Positions 54,471-63,353 of a DNA stretch of 64,000 nucleotides are shown here, piece after piece (the stretch's first letter is position 1; each line of letters opens with the position of its first letter). The stretch spans positions 1,116,001 to 1,180,000 of the forward strand of contig NZ_CP120367.1 of assembly GCF_029892045.1 (NCBI RefSeq). Reading direction: 5' to 3'. The translations under genes were made by a program, and so were the position numbers. A model generated the notes under the pieces. That model was not told the DNA's origin and did not search any database. It saw nothing but the letters and a program-made list of their open reading frames with translations. The stretch is from Sinorhizobium numidicum. GTDB lineage: Bacteria > Pseudomonadota > Alphaproteobacteria > Rhizobiales > Rhizobiaceae.

Positions 54471-54490
54471 TGCTGCTTGTTTAAGCAGCA
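54471..54490 (+). terminator. Hairpin after nasS
   Basis: TGCTGCTT-gttt-AAGCAGCA: a perfect 8-bp stem with a 4-base loop, 11 bases after the nasS stop. No T-run follows. It may weaken read-through from nasTS into nrtA, making the sigma-54 promoter the main one. Confidence 0.5.
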
Positions 54491-54515
54491 TGAAAGAGAC
54501 GCTAAATACCGCAGC

Positions 54516-54576
54516 GCACAATTATTCATCACACATCGGCAGTGGTTATTTATAAGGCACAATCGCGATATTGCGC
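54516..54576 (+). promoter_or_regulatory. Candidate NtrC enhancer sites
   Basis: GCACAAT-cgcgat-ATTGCGC at 54557-54576 is a near-perfect inverted repeat (one mismatch), close to the NtrC consensus (TGCAC ... GTGCA type). A second half-site GCACAAT lies at 54516-54522. Relative to the predicted start near 54646 these are at about -70 to -130, the usual place for enhancer sites. Confidence 0.5.
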
Positions 54577-54620
54577 TTTATCCTTTTTAGTTCAAATGCA
54601 TAGTCAAGACGTTTCAAAAC

Positions 54621-54636
54621 TGGCACGCCGCTTGCT
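54621..54636 (+). promoter_or_regulatory. Sigma-54 (-24/-12) promoter of nrtA
   Basis: TGGCACGCCGCTTGCT matches the sigma-54 consensus TGGCACG-N4-TTGCW exactly, GG and GC being ten bases apart. Predicted transcription start near 54646, giving a leader of about 175 bases before nrtA. Confidence 0.8.
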
Positions 54637-54676
54637 TTTCTAAAATTGCTTCGGTCAACGGCGATTGAAGCGAGCT

Positions 54677-54697
54677 CAAGCGCCATAGAAGCGCTTG
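54677..54697 (+). promoter_or_regulatory. Candidate ANTAR-target hairpin in the nrtA leader
   Basis: CAAGCGC-catagaa-GCGCTTG forms a 7-bp stem. With one bulged C the loop becomes the hexanucleotide ATAGAA, which has the A1 and G4 of ANTAR-target loops. It lies in the transcribed leader after the sigma-54 start. The second hexaloop of the pair was not identified with confidence. Confidence 0.5.
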
Positions 54698-54732
54698 CCG
54701 AAGACACCGACGTCGCAAGGTCTTTGCCTCCA

Positions 54733-54780
54733 CGGGATTCCTCCCAATCCCGGAGCGCGATTTCCGAGCGGCGTTTTTTT
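54733..54780 (+). terminator. Leader terminator region before nrtA
   Basis: CGGGATT-cctccc-AATCCCG (7-bp stem, 54733-54752) and a weaker CGGAG ... TTCCG stem lie just before a run of seven T (54774-54780), 40 bases ahead of nrtA. This looks like an attenuator that NasT could overcome. The exact terminator stem is uncertain. Confidence 0.45.
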
Positions 54781-54820
54781 GTGTCCGGCTTCACCGGCCA
54801 CCAGCAGAGGGAACCTGCGC

Positions 54821-56110
54821 ATGACCAAGATTTCGACCGGCCTCACCCGCCGCAGCCTGCTGAAGACGACCGCGACGGCCGCGATGGTCGGAGCAATGAA
54901 AACGGCATTTCCATCGGGAGCCTTCGCCCAGACCGCCGGCCCGGAGACGGCAAAGGCCGTTCTCGGCTTCATCGCGCTCACCGATTCCGCCCCGCTGATC
55001 ATCGCCAAGGAAAAGGGGTTCTTCGACAAATACGGCATGACCGAAGTCGACGTTGTGAAGCAGGCCTCCTGGGGCACGACCCGTGACAACCTGGTGCTGG
55101 GCTCGGCCGGCGCCGGCATCGACGGCGCCCACATCCTGACGCCGATGCCCTATCTCATCTCCACCGGCAAGGTGACGCAGAACAATCAGCCGCTGCCGAT
55201 GGTCATCCTTGCCCGCCTCAATCTCGATGCCCAGGCGATCTCGGTAGGCTCCGCATATGCCGATCTGAAAGTGGGCCTCGACGCCTCCGTCTTGAAGGAA
55301 ACCTTTGCCAAGAAAAAGGCCGAAGGCGCCGCTGCAAAGGTGGCAATGACGTTCCCCGGCGGCACGCATGATCTCTGGATCCGCTACTGGCTTGCGGCCG
55401 GCGGCATCGACCCGGACAGCGACGTCGAAACCATTGTCGTCCCGCCGCCGCAGATGGTCGCCAACATGAAGGTCGGTACCATGGACTGTTTCTGCGTCGG
55501 GGAGCCGTGGAACGAGCAGCTCGTCAACCAAAAGATCGGCTACACCGCCGTCAACACCGCCGAGATCTGGGCCAAGCATCCGGAAAAATCCTTCGCGATG
55601 CGCGCCGACTGGGTGGAAAAGAACCCGCGCGCAGCAAAGGCGCTCATGATGGCCGTACAGGAAGCCGCGCAATGGTGCGACGACATGGCCAACAAGGACG
55701 AATTGGCAAAGCTCGTTGGCAAGCGCAGCTGGTTCAACGTGCCCGCCAAAGACATCGTCGATCGGCTCAAGGGCGAATACGACTACGGCAACGGCAAGGT
55801 CGTAGAGAACAGCCCGCATTTCATGAAATTCTGGCGCGACCACGCCTCCTATCCCTTCCAGAACCACGACGCGTGGTTCCTGACCGAGAACATCCGCTGG
55901 GGCAAGTTCGCGCCGGATACGGACATCAAGGGGCTGATAGCCAAGGTGAACCGCGAGGACATCTGGCGTGAGGCCGCAAAGGAGCTCGGCGTCTCCGACG
56001 TTCCGACCTCCACCTCGCGCGGCCCCGAGACCTTCTTCGATGGCAAGGTCTTCGATGCCGCCAACCCGGAAGCATATCTGAAGAGCCTCGCCATCAGCCG
56101 CATCGCCTGA
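54821..56110 (+). CDS. nrtA: Nitrate ABC transporter substrate-binding protein
   Basis: A 429-residue binding protein exported by the Tat route: MTKISTGLTRRSLLKTTATA with the twin Arg, cleavage probably after GAFAQ. The mature chain has KAVLGFIALTDSAPLIIAKEKGFF, SAGAGIDGAHILTPMPYLIS, KVAMTFPGGTHDLWIRYWLAAGGIDPDSDVETIVVPPPQM and DCFCVGEPWNEQL, the NrtA nitrate-site region. ATG 54821 has AGAGGGA ahead; the frame runs earlier but that part is leader. Paralogue of NasS. Confidence 0.93.
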   Translation: MTKISTGLTRRSLLKTTATAAMVGAMKTAFPSGAFAQTAGPETAKAVLGFIALTDSAPLIIAKEKGFFDKYGMTEVDVVKQASWGTTRDNLVLGSAGAGIDGAHILTPMPYLISTGKVTQNNQPLPMVILARLNLDAQAISVGSAYADLKVGLDASVLKETFAKKKAEGAAAKVAMTFPGGTHDLWIRYWLAAGGIDPDSDVETIVVPPPQMVANMKVGTMDCFCVGEPWNEQLVNQKIGYTAVNTAEIWAKHPEKSFAMRADWVEKNPRAAKALMMAVQEAAQWCDDMANKDELAKLVGKRSWFNVPAKDIVDRLKGEYDYGNGKVVENSPHFMKFWRDHASYPFQNHDAWFLTENIRWGKFAPDTDIKGLIAKVNREDIWREAAKELGVSDVPTSTSRGPETFFDGKVFDAANPEAYLKSLAISRIA

Positions 56111-56173
56111 CGCTTGTTACGGCAGCCGGCGGCTCGCCCGGCTGCCGTTCGACCCGAACCCTAGGAGAACGGC

Positions 56174-57067
56174 ATGTCCGTCACCAATCTCAAGCTCAAA
56201 CCGCAGACGACGCACCAGCCATCGGCGCACGTCATCGCCCTCACGCGCACAGTGAGGCCGAGCATCGATGGCCGCTTGTCGCGCCTTTTCTCCACGGCAG
56301 CCGCGAACCTCCTCCCGCTTCTCGTCACGTTGAGCCTTTTCCTTCTCGCCTGGCAGCTCATCTGTTCGTCGCCGGAGTCGAGCCTGCCGGCGCCAACGCG
56401 CGTCCTTGAGGAAAGCTGGGAACTGATCGTGCATCCCTTCTATATCGGCCAGGGGGTTGACCAAGGTCTGTTCTGGCACGTCTTTGCCAGCCTGCAGCGC
56501 GTGGCCCTCGGTTACGCCATGGCTGCGGTGGTCGGCATCGCCCTCGGTGTGCTGGTCGGTCAAAGCGCGCTGGCGATGCGCGGCCTCGATCCGATCTTCC
56601 AGGTGCTTCGCACGGTGCCGCCGCTCGCTTGGCTGCCGCTCTCGCTCGCAGCCTTCCAGGACGGCAATCCTTCGGCGATCTTCGTCATCTTCATCACGGC
56701 GATCTGGCCGATCATCATCAACACCGCGGTTGGTATCCGCAACATTCCGCAGGACTACCAGAACGTCGCCAAGGTGCTGCGGCTGAACGGCTTCGAGTAT
56801 TTCGGCAAGATCATGCTGCCGGCTGCCGCGCCGTACATCTTCACCGGCCTGCGGATCGGGATCGGCCTCTCGTGGCTCGCGATCGTTGCCGCCGAAATGC
56901 TGATTGGCGGCGTTGGAATCGGCTTCTTCATCTGGGATGCGTGGAACTCGTCGCTGATCAGCGACATCATCGTGGCGCTGATCTATGTCGGCATTGTCGG
57001 CTTTCTCCTCGACCGCGTCATCGCACTCATCGGCCGCGCCATCACCCGCGGCACGGCAAACGCTTGA
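56174..57067 (+). CDS. nrtB: Nitrate ABC transporter permease
   Basis: A 297-residue permease with about six helices (AANLLPLLVTLSLFLLAWQLI), RTVPPLAWLPLSLAAFQDGNPSAIFVIFITAIWPIIINTAVGIRNIPQDY (NrtB signature), and FGKIMLPAAAPYIFTGLRIGIGLSWLAIVAAEML (EAA loop region). GGAG precedes the ATG. It forms the channel as a homodimer with NrtD. Confidence 0.93.
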   Translation: MSVTNLKLKPQTTHQPSAHVIALTRTVRPSIDGRLSRLFSTAAANLLPLLVTLSLFLLAWQLICSSPESSLPAPTRVLEESWELIVHPFYIGQGVDQGLFWHVFASLQRVALGYAMAAVVGIALGVLVGQSALAMRGLDPIFQVLRTVPPLAWLPLSLAAFQDGNPSAIFVIFITAIWPIIINTAVGIRNIPQDYQNVAKVLRLNGFEYFGKIMLPAAAPYIFTGLRIGIGLSWLAIVAAEMLIGGVGIGFFIWDAWNSSLISDIIVALIYVGIVGFLLDRVIALIGRAITRGTANA

Positions 57068-57080
57068 AGAGGGAAGCCCC

Positions 57081-57881
57081 ATGACCAAGAGCTATCTTTC
57101 GCTTGAACTCCTGGACAAGAGCTTCGAACGCGGCGGCACGCGCACCGAGGTTCTCAAACAGATCTCCCTTACAGTCGACAAGGGCCAATTCATCTCGATC
57201 ATCGGCCACTCCGGCTGCGGCAAGTCGACACTCCTCAACATCGTCGCCGGCCTGACGCAGGCGACGACCGGTGTCGTCCTACTCGACGGCAAAGTGGTCG
57301 ACGAGCCGGGGCCGGACCGCGCGGTCGTCTTCCAGAACCACTCGCTGCTGCCGTGGCTGACGGTCTACGAGAACGTCCGGCTGGCCGTGGACAAGGTGTT
57401 TTCGAGGATCCGCAACAAGCAGGAGCGTCATGACTGGACGATGCGCAATCTCGAGCTCGTCCAGATGGCGCATGCGGCGGACAAGCGCCCCTCCGAAATC
57501 TCCGGCGGCATGAAGCAGCGCGTCGGCATTGCCCGGGCGCTCGCCATGGAACCGAAAGTGCTCCTGCTCGACGAGCCCTTCGGCGCGCTCGATGCGCTCA
57601 CGCGCGCCCATCTGCAGGACCAGGTCATGCAGATCCACGCCACGCTTGGCAACACGGTGCTGATGATCACGCACGATGTTGACGAGGCCGTCCTTCTCTC
57701 CGACCGGATCGTCATGATGACCAACGGCCCATCCGCCCGGATCGGAGAAATCCTCGATGTGCCGCTTGTACGCCCGCGGCGGCGCATCGAGCTCGCTTCC
57801 GACCGAACCTACCTGAAATGCCGCGAGGCGGTGCTCAAGTTCCTCTACGAGCGCCACCGCTTCGTCGAAGCTGCGGAGTGA
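57081..57881 (+). CDS. nrtD: Nitrate ABC transporter ATP-binding protein
   Basis: A 266-residue ATPase: Walker A GHSGCGKST, Q-loop VVFQNHSLLPWLTV, signature ISGGMKQRVGIARAL, Walker [12 protein letters not shown], and H-loop MITHDVDEA. It is of the SsuB/NrtD type. No NrtC (the fused ATPase with a binding domain found in cyanobacteria) is present. ATG 57081 has GAAGAGGGA before it. Confidence 0.93.
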   Translation: MTKSYLSLELLDKSFERGGTRTEVLKQISLTVDKGQFISIIGHSGCGKSTLLNIVAGLTQATTGVVLLDGKVVDEPGPDRAVVFQNHSLLPWLTVYENVRLAVDKVFSRIRNKQERHDWTMRNLELVQMAHAADKRPSEISGGMKQRVGIARALAMEPKVLLLDEPFGALDALTRAHLQDQVMQIHATLGNTVLMITHDVDEAVLLSDRIVMMTNGPSARIGEILDVPLVRPRRRIELASDRTYLKCREAVLKFLYERHRFVEAAE

Positions 57882-57887
57882 TCCCCA

Positions 57888-60350
57888 ATGGCTGAAAATA
57901 CCCCAGAAAAACTCGTCATCATCGGCAACGGCATGGCGCCAGGCCGCATGCTCGAAGAACTTTTCGAAAAAGCGCCCGGGCACTATGACGTCACGATCTT
58001 CAACGCCGAGCCGCGTGTCAACTACGACCGCATCCTGCTCTCGCCGGTGCTTTCCGGCGAAAAAACCTATGAGCAGATCGTCATTCATGGCGACGGCTGG
58101 TACATCCAGCACGGCATCACCCTTTATAAGGGCCATAAGATTGTTGCGATCGATCGGGACGCGAAGACGGTCACCTCCGACCATGGCGTTACGGAAAGCT
58201 ACGACAAGCTGGTGATCGCCACCGGTTCGGTGCCCTTCATTATTCCCGTTCCGGGTAAGGACCTGCGCGGCGTCATCACCTATCGCGATCTCGATGACGT
58301 GCAGGCGATGCTGCTTGCAGCCCAGTCGCGCGAAAAGGCGATCGTCATCGGTGGCGGTCTGCTCGGGCTCGAAGCGGCAGCCGGCCTAAAGGCGCGCGGC
58401 ATGGACGTCACCGTGCTGCACGTCATGCCGACCCTGATGGAGCGCCAGCTCGATCCAGCTGCCGGCTACCTGCTGCAGAAGGCGGTCGAGGAGCGCGGCA
58501 TCAAGGTCATTACCAAGGCGAATACCAAGCGGATCGTTGGCGAGAGCAAGGTCGAGGGTATCGAGCTCGATGACGGCCGGATCATTCCGGCGACATTGGT
58601 CGTGATGGCGGTCGGCATCAGGCCGAATGTCGGTCTTGCCAAGGAGGCGGGGCTCGCCATCAACCGCGGCATCGTCGTCGACGCCGGCATGCAGACGTCC
58701 GACGGGGATATCATGGCGCTCGGCGAGTGCGCCGAAGTCGGAGGCATGGTCTACGGCCTCGTCGCGCCGCTCTATGAAATGGCACGAGTTGCGGCCGCCC
58801 ACCTTGCCGGAGACCGCAGCGCCGCCTTCGTCCATTCCGATACGCCGACGAAGCTGAAGGTCACCGGGATCAACCTCTATTCGGTCGGCGATTTCGCCGA
58901 TGGCGAGGGGCGCGAGGAGATCGTGCTGCGCGATGCCACGGCCGGCATCTACAAGCGGCTCGTCCTCAAGGACAACCGCATCATCGGCACGGTGCTCTAC
59001 GGCGAGACCGGCGACGGCGCTTGGTTCAACGATCTGTTGAAGCGCGGCACCGACATCTCCGAAATGCGCGACACTCTGATTTTCGGCCAGGCCTATCAGG
59101 GAGGATCCCCGCTGGACCCTATGGCGGCCGTTGCAGCCTTGCCGGATGATGCGGAAATCTGCGGCTGCAACGGCGTCTGCAAGGGCAAGATCGTCGGGGC
59201 GATTACCGGCAAGGGGCTGACTTCGCTTGACGATGTGCGCGCCCACACGAAAGCATCGGCCTCCTGCGGCTCCTGCACCGGTCTCGTCGAGCAACTGATG
59301 TCGCTGACCCTCGGCGATGCCTACAATCCCGCCGCCGTGCAGCCGATGTGCACCTGTACCGAGCTCGGCCATGACGACGTGCGCCGTCTGATCAAGGCGA
59401 AGAAGCTGAAGACCATCCCCGCCGTCATGCAGGAACTCGAGTGGAAGACCTCCTGCGGCTGCGCCAAATGTCGCCCGGCGCTCAACTACTATCTCGTCTG
59501 CGACTGGCCGGACGAATATGCCGACGACTACCAATCGCGCTTCATCAATGAACGCGTCCACGCCAACATCCAGAAGGACGGCACCTATTCGGTCGTACCG
59601 CGCATGTGGGGCGGGGTCACCAATTCCAAGGAACTGCGCGCCATCGCCGATGTCGTCGACAAGTTCAACGTGCCGCTGGTCAAGGTCACCGGCGGCCAGC
59701 GTATCGACCTGCTCGGCATCGAGAAGGAGGATCTGCCCGCTGTCTGGGCCGATCTCGGCCAGGCCGGCTTCGTCTCCGGCCAAGCCTACGCCAAGGGCCT
59801 TAGAACGGTGAAGACTTGCGTCGGCTCCCAATGGTGCCGTTTCGGCACGCAGGACTCGACCGGTCTCGGCATCCGCATCGAGAAGTTCATGTGGGGTTCT
59901 TGGACGCCAGCAAAGGTGAAGATGGCCGTCTCCGGCTGCCCACGCAACTGTGCCGAAGCGACCTGCAAGGACGTCGGCGTCATCTGCGTCGATTCCGGCT
60001 ACGAGATCCATTTCGCCGGGGCCGCCGGCCTTGACATCAAGGGCACCGAAGTTCTCGGGCTGGTCAAGACCGAGGACGAGGCGCTGGAGCATATCGTGGC
60101 GCTGACGCAGATGTATCGCGAGCAGGCCCGCTATCTCGAACGCATCTACAAATGGGCAAAACGCGTCGGCCTCGACGAGATCCGCCGGCAGATCATGGAG
60201 GATGCCGAGAAGCGCAAGACCTATTTCGACCGCTTCGTCTTCAGCCAGAAGTTCGCTCAGGTCGATCCCTGGTCGGAGCGTGTCTCTGGCAAGGACAAAC
60301 ATGAGTTCCGGCCGATGGCGACGGTCGAGTTCAACCAGGCAGCGGAGTGA
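57888..60350 (+). CDS. nirB: Assimilatory nitrite reductase [NAD(P)H] large subunit
   Basis: An 820-residue enzyme: FAD domain (VIIGNGMAPGRMLEEL), NADH domain (AIVIGGGLLGLEAAAGL), two BFD-like [2Fe-2S] cysteine groups (CGCNGVCKGK near residue 424 with SCGSCTGL near 461, and later CTCTELG with SCGCAKC), then the siroheme/[4Fe-4S] module (TCVGSQWCRFG near 642 and SGCPRNCAEATCKD near 683). It reduces nitrite to ammonium with six electrons. Seven bases after nrtD. Confidence 0.95.
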   Translation: MAENTPEKLVIIGNGMAPGRMLEELFEKAPGHYDVTIFNAEPRVNYDRILLSPVLSGEKTYEQIVIHGDGWYIQHGITLYKGHKIVAIDRDAKTVTSDHGVTESYDKLVIATGSVPFIIPVPGKDLRGVITYRDLDDVQAMLLAAQSREKAIVIGGGLLGLEAAAGLKARGMDVTVLHVMPTLMERQLDPAAGYLLQKAVEERGIKVITKANTKRIVGESKVEGIELDDGRIIPATLVVMAVGIRPNVGLAKEAGLAINRGIVVDAGMQTSDGDIMALGECAEVGGMVYGLVAPLYEMARVAAAHLAGDRSAAFVHSDTPTKLKVTGINLYSVGDFADGEGREEIVLRDATAGIYKRLVLKDNRIIGTVLYGETGDGAWFNDLLKRGTDISEMRDTLIFGQAYQGGSPLDPMAAVAALPDDAEICGCNGVCKGKIVGAITGKGLTSLDDVRAHTKASASCGSCTGLVEQLMSLTLGDAYNPAAVQPMCTCTELGHDDVRRLIKAKKLKTIPAVMQELEWKTSCGCAKCRPALNYYLVCDWPDEYADDYQSRFINERVHANIQKDGTYSVVPRMWGGVTNSKELRAIADVVDKFNVPLVKVTGGQRIDLLGIEKEDLPAVWADLGQAGFVSGQAYAKGLRTVKTCVGSQWCRFGTQDSTGLGIRIEKFMWGSWTPAKVKMAVSGCPRNCAEATCKDVGVICVDSGYEIHFAGAAGLDIKGTEVLGLVKTEDEALEHIVALTQMYREQARYLERIYKWAKRVGLDEIRRQIMEDAEKRKTYFDRFVFSQKFAQVDPWSERVSGKDKHEFRPMATVEFNQAAE

Positions 60351-60354
60351 AACG

Positions 60355-60693
60355 ATGACGATGAACTGGATTGCTATTGGCGACATCAGCGAAATCCCGC
60401 TGCGTGGCGCGCGTTGCGTCAAGACGCCGATCGGCAAGATCGCCGTCTTCCGGACCGCCGAAAACGACGTCTTCGCGATCGAGGACCACTGCCCGCACAA
60501 AGGCGGGCCGCTTTCCCAAGGCATCGTGCATGGCACTGCCGTCACCTGCCCGCTGCACAATTGGGTCATTTCGCTCGAAACAGGCAAGGCCCTCGGCGCC
60601 GACCAAGGCGAGGTGCGCACCATCCCGGTGCGCAACGACAAGGGTGCGCTTTTCATCGCGCTTGAAAGCCTAGCATTGGCAGCGGCGGAATAA
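60355..60693 (+). CDS. nirD: Nitrite reductase small subunit (Rieske-like)
   Basis: A 112-residue Rieske-fold subunit. The ligand motif CPHKGGPLSQG ... CPLHNW is present in full (Cys-x-His and Cys-x2-His), so it likely binds a [2Fe-2S] cluster; many NirD proteins have lost it. It partners NirB, five bases upstream. ATG 60355 (or 60361) follows GGAG. Confidence 0.93.
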   Translation: MTMNWIAIGDISEIPLRGARCVKTPIGKIAVFRTAENDVFAIEDHCPHKGGPLSQGIVHGTAVTCPLHNWVISLETGKALGADQGEVRTIPVRNDKGALFIALESLALAAAE

Positions 60694-60695
60694 AG

Positions 60696-63353
60696 ATGGC
60701 GTGCGAGGTCAAGACCACCTGCCCCTATTGCGGCGTCGGCTGCGGTGTCATCGCCCGTGTGGACGATGACGGCGCGGTTAGCGTCAAGGGTGATCCCGAG
60801 CATCCGGCCAATTTCGGCCGGCTCTGCTCCAAGGGCTCGGCGCTTGCCGAGACCCTCGATCTCGACGGCCGCCTCCTCCATCCGGAGATCGGCGGCCGCC
60901 GTGCAGGCTGGAACGAAGCGCTTGAGCTCGTGGCCGAGCGTTTTTTGCAAAGCATCGCCGAGCACGGCCCGGATTCGGTTGCCTTCTACGTGTCGGGGCA
61001 ATTGCTGACCGAAGATTACTACGTCGCCAACAAGCTGATGAAAGGGTTCATCGGCTCGGCCAATATCGACACCAATTCGCGCCTTTGCATGTCGTCCTCG
61101 GTCGCCGGCCACCGCCGCGCCTTCGGCTCCGATACGGTGCCGGGCATGTATGAGGACCTGGAGCTGGCCGATCTCGTCGTGCTAACGGGCTCCAACCTCG
61201 CCTGGTGCCATCCGGTCCTCTATCAGCGCCTTGCGGCGGCAAAGGCCAGCCGTCCGGAAATGAAGGTGGTCGTCATCGATCCGCGCCAGACGATGACGGC
61301 GGACATCGCCGATATGCATCTGGCAATCGCGCCCGATGGGGACGTTGCCCTCTTCAACGGCCTGCTTGTCCATCTGACAACCAGCGGCGCCATCGATCAG
61401 AATTATGTTTCGGCACACACAACAGGGTTTGCCGAGGCCTTTGCCGCCGCCTCTGCCCTGAACCTCGATGGACTTTCGGCAGCAACCGGCCTTGCGCAAA
61501 AGCAGTTGCGCGATTTCTTCCGGCTGTTCGAAACGACGGAAAAGGTCGTCACCTGCTACAGCCAGGGCGTCAACCAGTCATCCGCCGGAACGGACAAGGT
61601 CAACGCCATCATCAACTGTCACTTGGCAACCGGCCGTATCGGCCGGCCGGGCATGGGGCCGTTCTCGCTGACCGGTCAGCCCAATGCCATGGGCGGACGT
61701 GAAGTGGGCGGGCTTGCGAACATGCTTGCCGCCCATATGGATATCGAAAAATCACTGCACCGAGATCAGGTGCGACGCTTCTGGGGTGCGCCAGCGGTGG
61801 CGAGCAAGCCGGGCCTCAAGGCAGTCGACATGTTCCGAGCCGTTGCCGACGGGCGGATCAAGGCGCTCTGGATCATGGCGACGAACCCGGTCGTTTCCAT
61901 GCCCGATGCCGACGTGGTCGAAGCGGCACTCAAGGCCTGCCCCTTCGTCGTCGTCTCCGACATTTTGCGCGACACCGACACGACCCGTCATGCGCACGTG
62001 CTGCTGCCATCGCTCGGCTGGGGCGAGAAGGACGGCACCGTCACCAATTCCGAACGACGTATCTCGCGTCAGCGCGCCTTTCTCGATGCGCCGGAAGAGG
62101 CGAGCGCCGACTGGTGGCAGCTGGCGGAAGTCGCTCGGCGGATGGGCTTTTCGGAGGCTTTCGGCCATGCGTCTTCAGCCGAAATCTTCGCCGAACACGC
62201 CGCGCTTTCCGGCTTCGAGAATGATGGCCGCCGCGATTTCGATATCGGTGCTCATGCGTCGATCGATCGAGCGGCCTATGACTGTCTTGAGCCTTTCCAG
62301 TGGCCGCAGCCTAAGGAAACGGCGCCGCAGGAAGGACGCTTCTTCGCCGACGGCCGCTTCTATCATCCGGACGGCCGCGCTTGCTTTGTCCCGGTGCAGG
62401 CGCCGAAGGCCAGACTCGCCGATGACGCCCTCCCTTTCACGCTCAACACCGGAAGGGTGCGCGACCACTGGCATACAATGACCCGCACCGGAAAGAGCGC
62501 GCGGCTCTCCGCCCACATCGCTGAGCCCTTCGTCGAAATTCATCCGAGCGACGCACAGACAATCGGCGTAGCGGATGCCGACCTCGTGCGAATCGAGAGC
62601 CCCTGTGGTACGGTGATCGTCCGCGCGCTCGTCACCGCGCGCCAGGCGCCGGGCAACCTCTTCGCGGCTATGCACTGGAACGATCAGTTCGCCTCGAAAG
62701 CGCGCATCGACGCACTGGTGCCGCCGATCACCGATCCTTTCTCCGGCCAACCCGCCTCGAAAAACGTCGCGGTAAAGGCCGCCCGTTTCGCAGCCCGGAC
62801 CTACGGCTTCGCTGTGTCGACGGCAAAGCCCCGTAAGCTTCAAGCAGTCTATTGGGCGATCGCGAAGGCCGAGGCCGGATGGCGAGCGGAGCTCGCCTTC
62901 GATGGCGCACAGGACAATTGGATCGACTGGTGCCGGCAAGCCTTCTCCATTCCGGGCGGCATCGAGCCGATCGGCTATACCGACCGGCAATCAGGCGAGT
63001 TCCGCCTCGCCTTCTTCGAAGGTGAGAGGCTTTTTGCCGCCCTTTTCCTTTCGCCCCGCCCCGTCGCCGTCGCGCGCAGTTGGGCCGTGTCGCAGCTCGC
63101 GGTTCCACATGCCGATCTCAGCAAACGCTTCGCCGTCGCCGCCGGCCGTCCCGGTGCCGACAAGCCGGATCCGGGCGCCACCGTCTGTTCGTGCTTCAGC
63201 GTCGGCGTCAACCAGATCACCGCCGCCATCCGCGACGGATGCCACAGTGTCGAAGCGGTCGGCCAGAGGCTCAGTGCCGGCACCAATTGCGGCTCCTGCC
63301 GCTCCGAAATCAGGGGGATCATCAATGGATGTCTTGCCGCGGCCGCTGAGTGA
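60696..63353 (+). CDS. nasA: Assimilatory nitrate reductase catalytic subunit
   Basis: An 885-residue molybdopterin (bis-MGD) oxidoreductase: [4Fe-4S] ligands C9, C12, C16 and C44 (TCPYCGVGC, RLCSKG), NSRLCMSSSVAGHRRAFGSD, GSNLAWCHPVLYQR and ATNPVVSMPD, then molydopterin dinucleotide domain (NTGRVRDHWHTMTRTGKS). The last about 60 residues add a BFD-like [2Fe-2S] domain (TVCSCFSVGVNQITAAI ... NCGSCRSEI). It reduces nitrate to nitrite in the cytoplasm. Two bases after nirD. The C-terminal domain suggests direct coupling to a small reductase or to NirB. Confidence 0.94.
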   Translation: MACEVKTTCPYCGVGCGVIARVDDDGAVSVKGDPEHPANFGRLCSKGSALAETLDLDGRLLHPEIGGRRAGWNEALELVAERFLQSIAEHGPDSVAFYVSGQLLTEDYYVANKLMKGFIGSANIDTNSRLCMSSSVAGHRRAFGSDTVPGMYEDLELADLVVLTGSNLAWCHPVLYQRLAAAKASRPEMKVVVIDPRQTMTADIADMHLAIAPDGDVALFNGLLVHLTTSGAIDQNYVSAHTTGFAEAFAAASALNLDGLSAATGLAQKQLRDFFRLFETTEKVVTCYSQGVNQSSAGTDKVNAIINCHLATGRIGRPGMGPFSLTGQPNAMGGREVGGLANMLAAHMDIEKSLHRDQVRRFWGAPAVASKPGLKAVDMFRAVADGRIKALWIMATNPVVSMPDADVVEAALKACPFVVVSDILRDTDTTRHAHVLLPSLGWGEKDGTVTNSERRISRQRAFLDAPEEASADWWQLAEVARRMGFSEAFGHASSAEIFAEHAALSGFENDGRRDFDIGAHASIDRAAYDCLEPFQWPQPKETAPQEGRFFADGRFYHPDGRACFVPVQAPKARLADDALPFTLNTGRVRDHWHTMTRTGKSARLSAHIAEPFVEIHPSDAQTIGVADADLVRIESPCGTVIVRALVTARQAPGNLFAAMHWNDQFASKARIDALVPPITDPFSGQPASKNVAVKAARFAARTYGFAVSTAKPRKLQAVYWAIAKAEAGWRAELAFDGAQDNWIDWCRQAFSIPGGIEPIGYTDRQSGEFRLAFFEGERLFAALFLSPRPVAVARSWAVSQLAVPHADLSKRFAVAAGRPGADKPDPGATVCSCFSVGVNQITAAIRDGCHSVEAVGQRLSAGTNCGSCRSEIRGIINGCLAAAAE

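Noticed and set aside
58386..61112. Reverse 908-codon open frame opposite nirB, nirD and nasA
   Set aside because: Spans three real genes with correct motifs and has no domain of its own.
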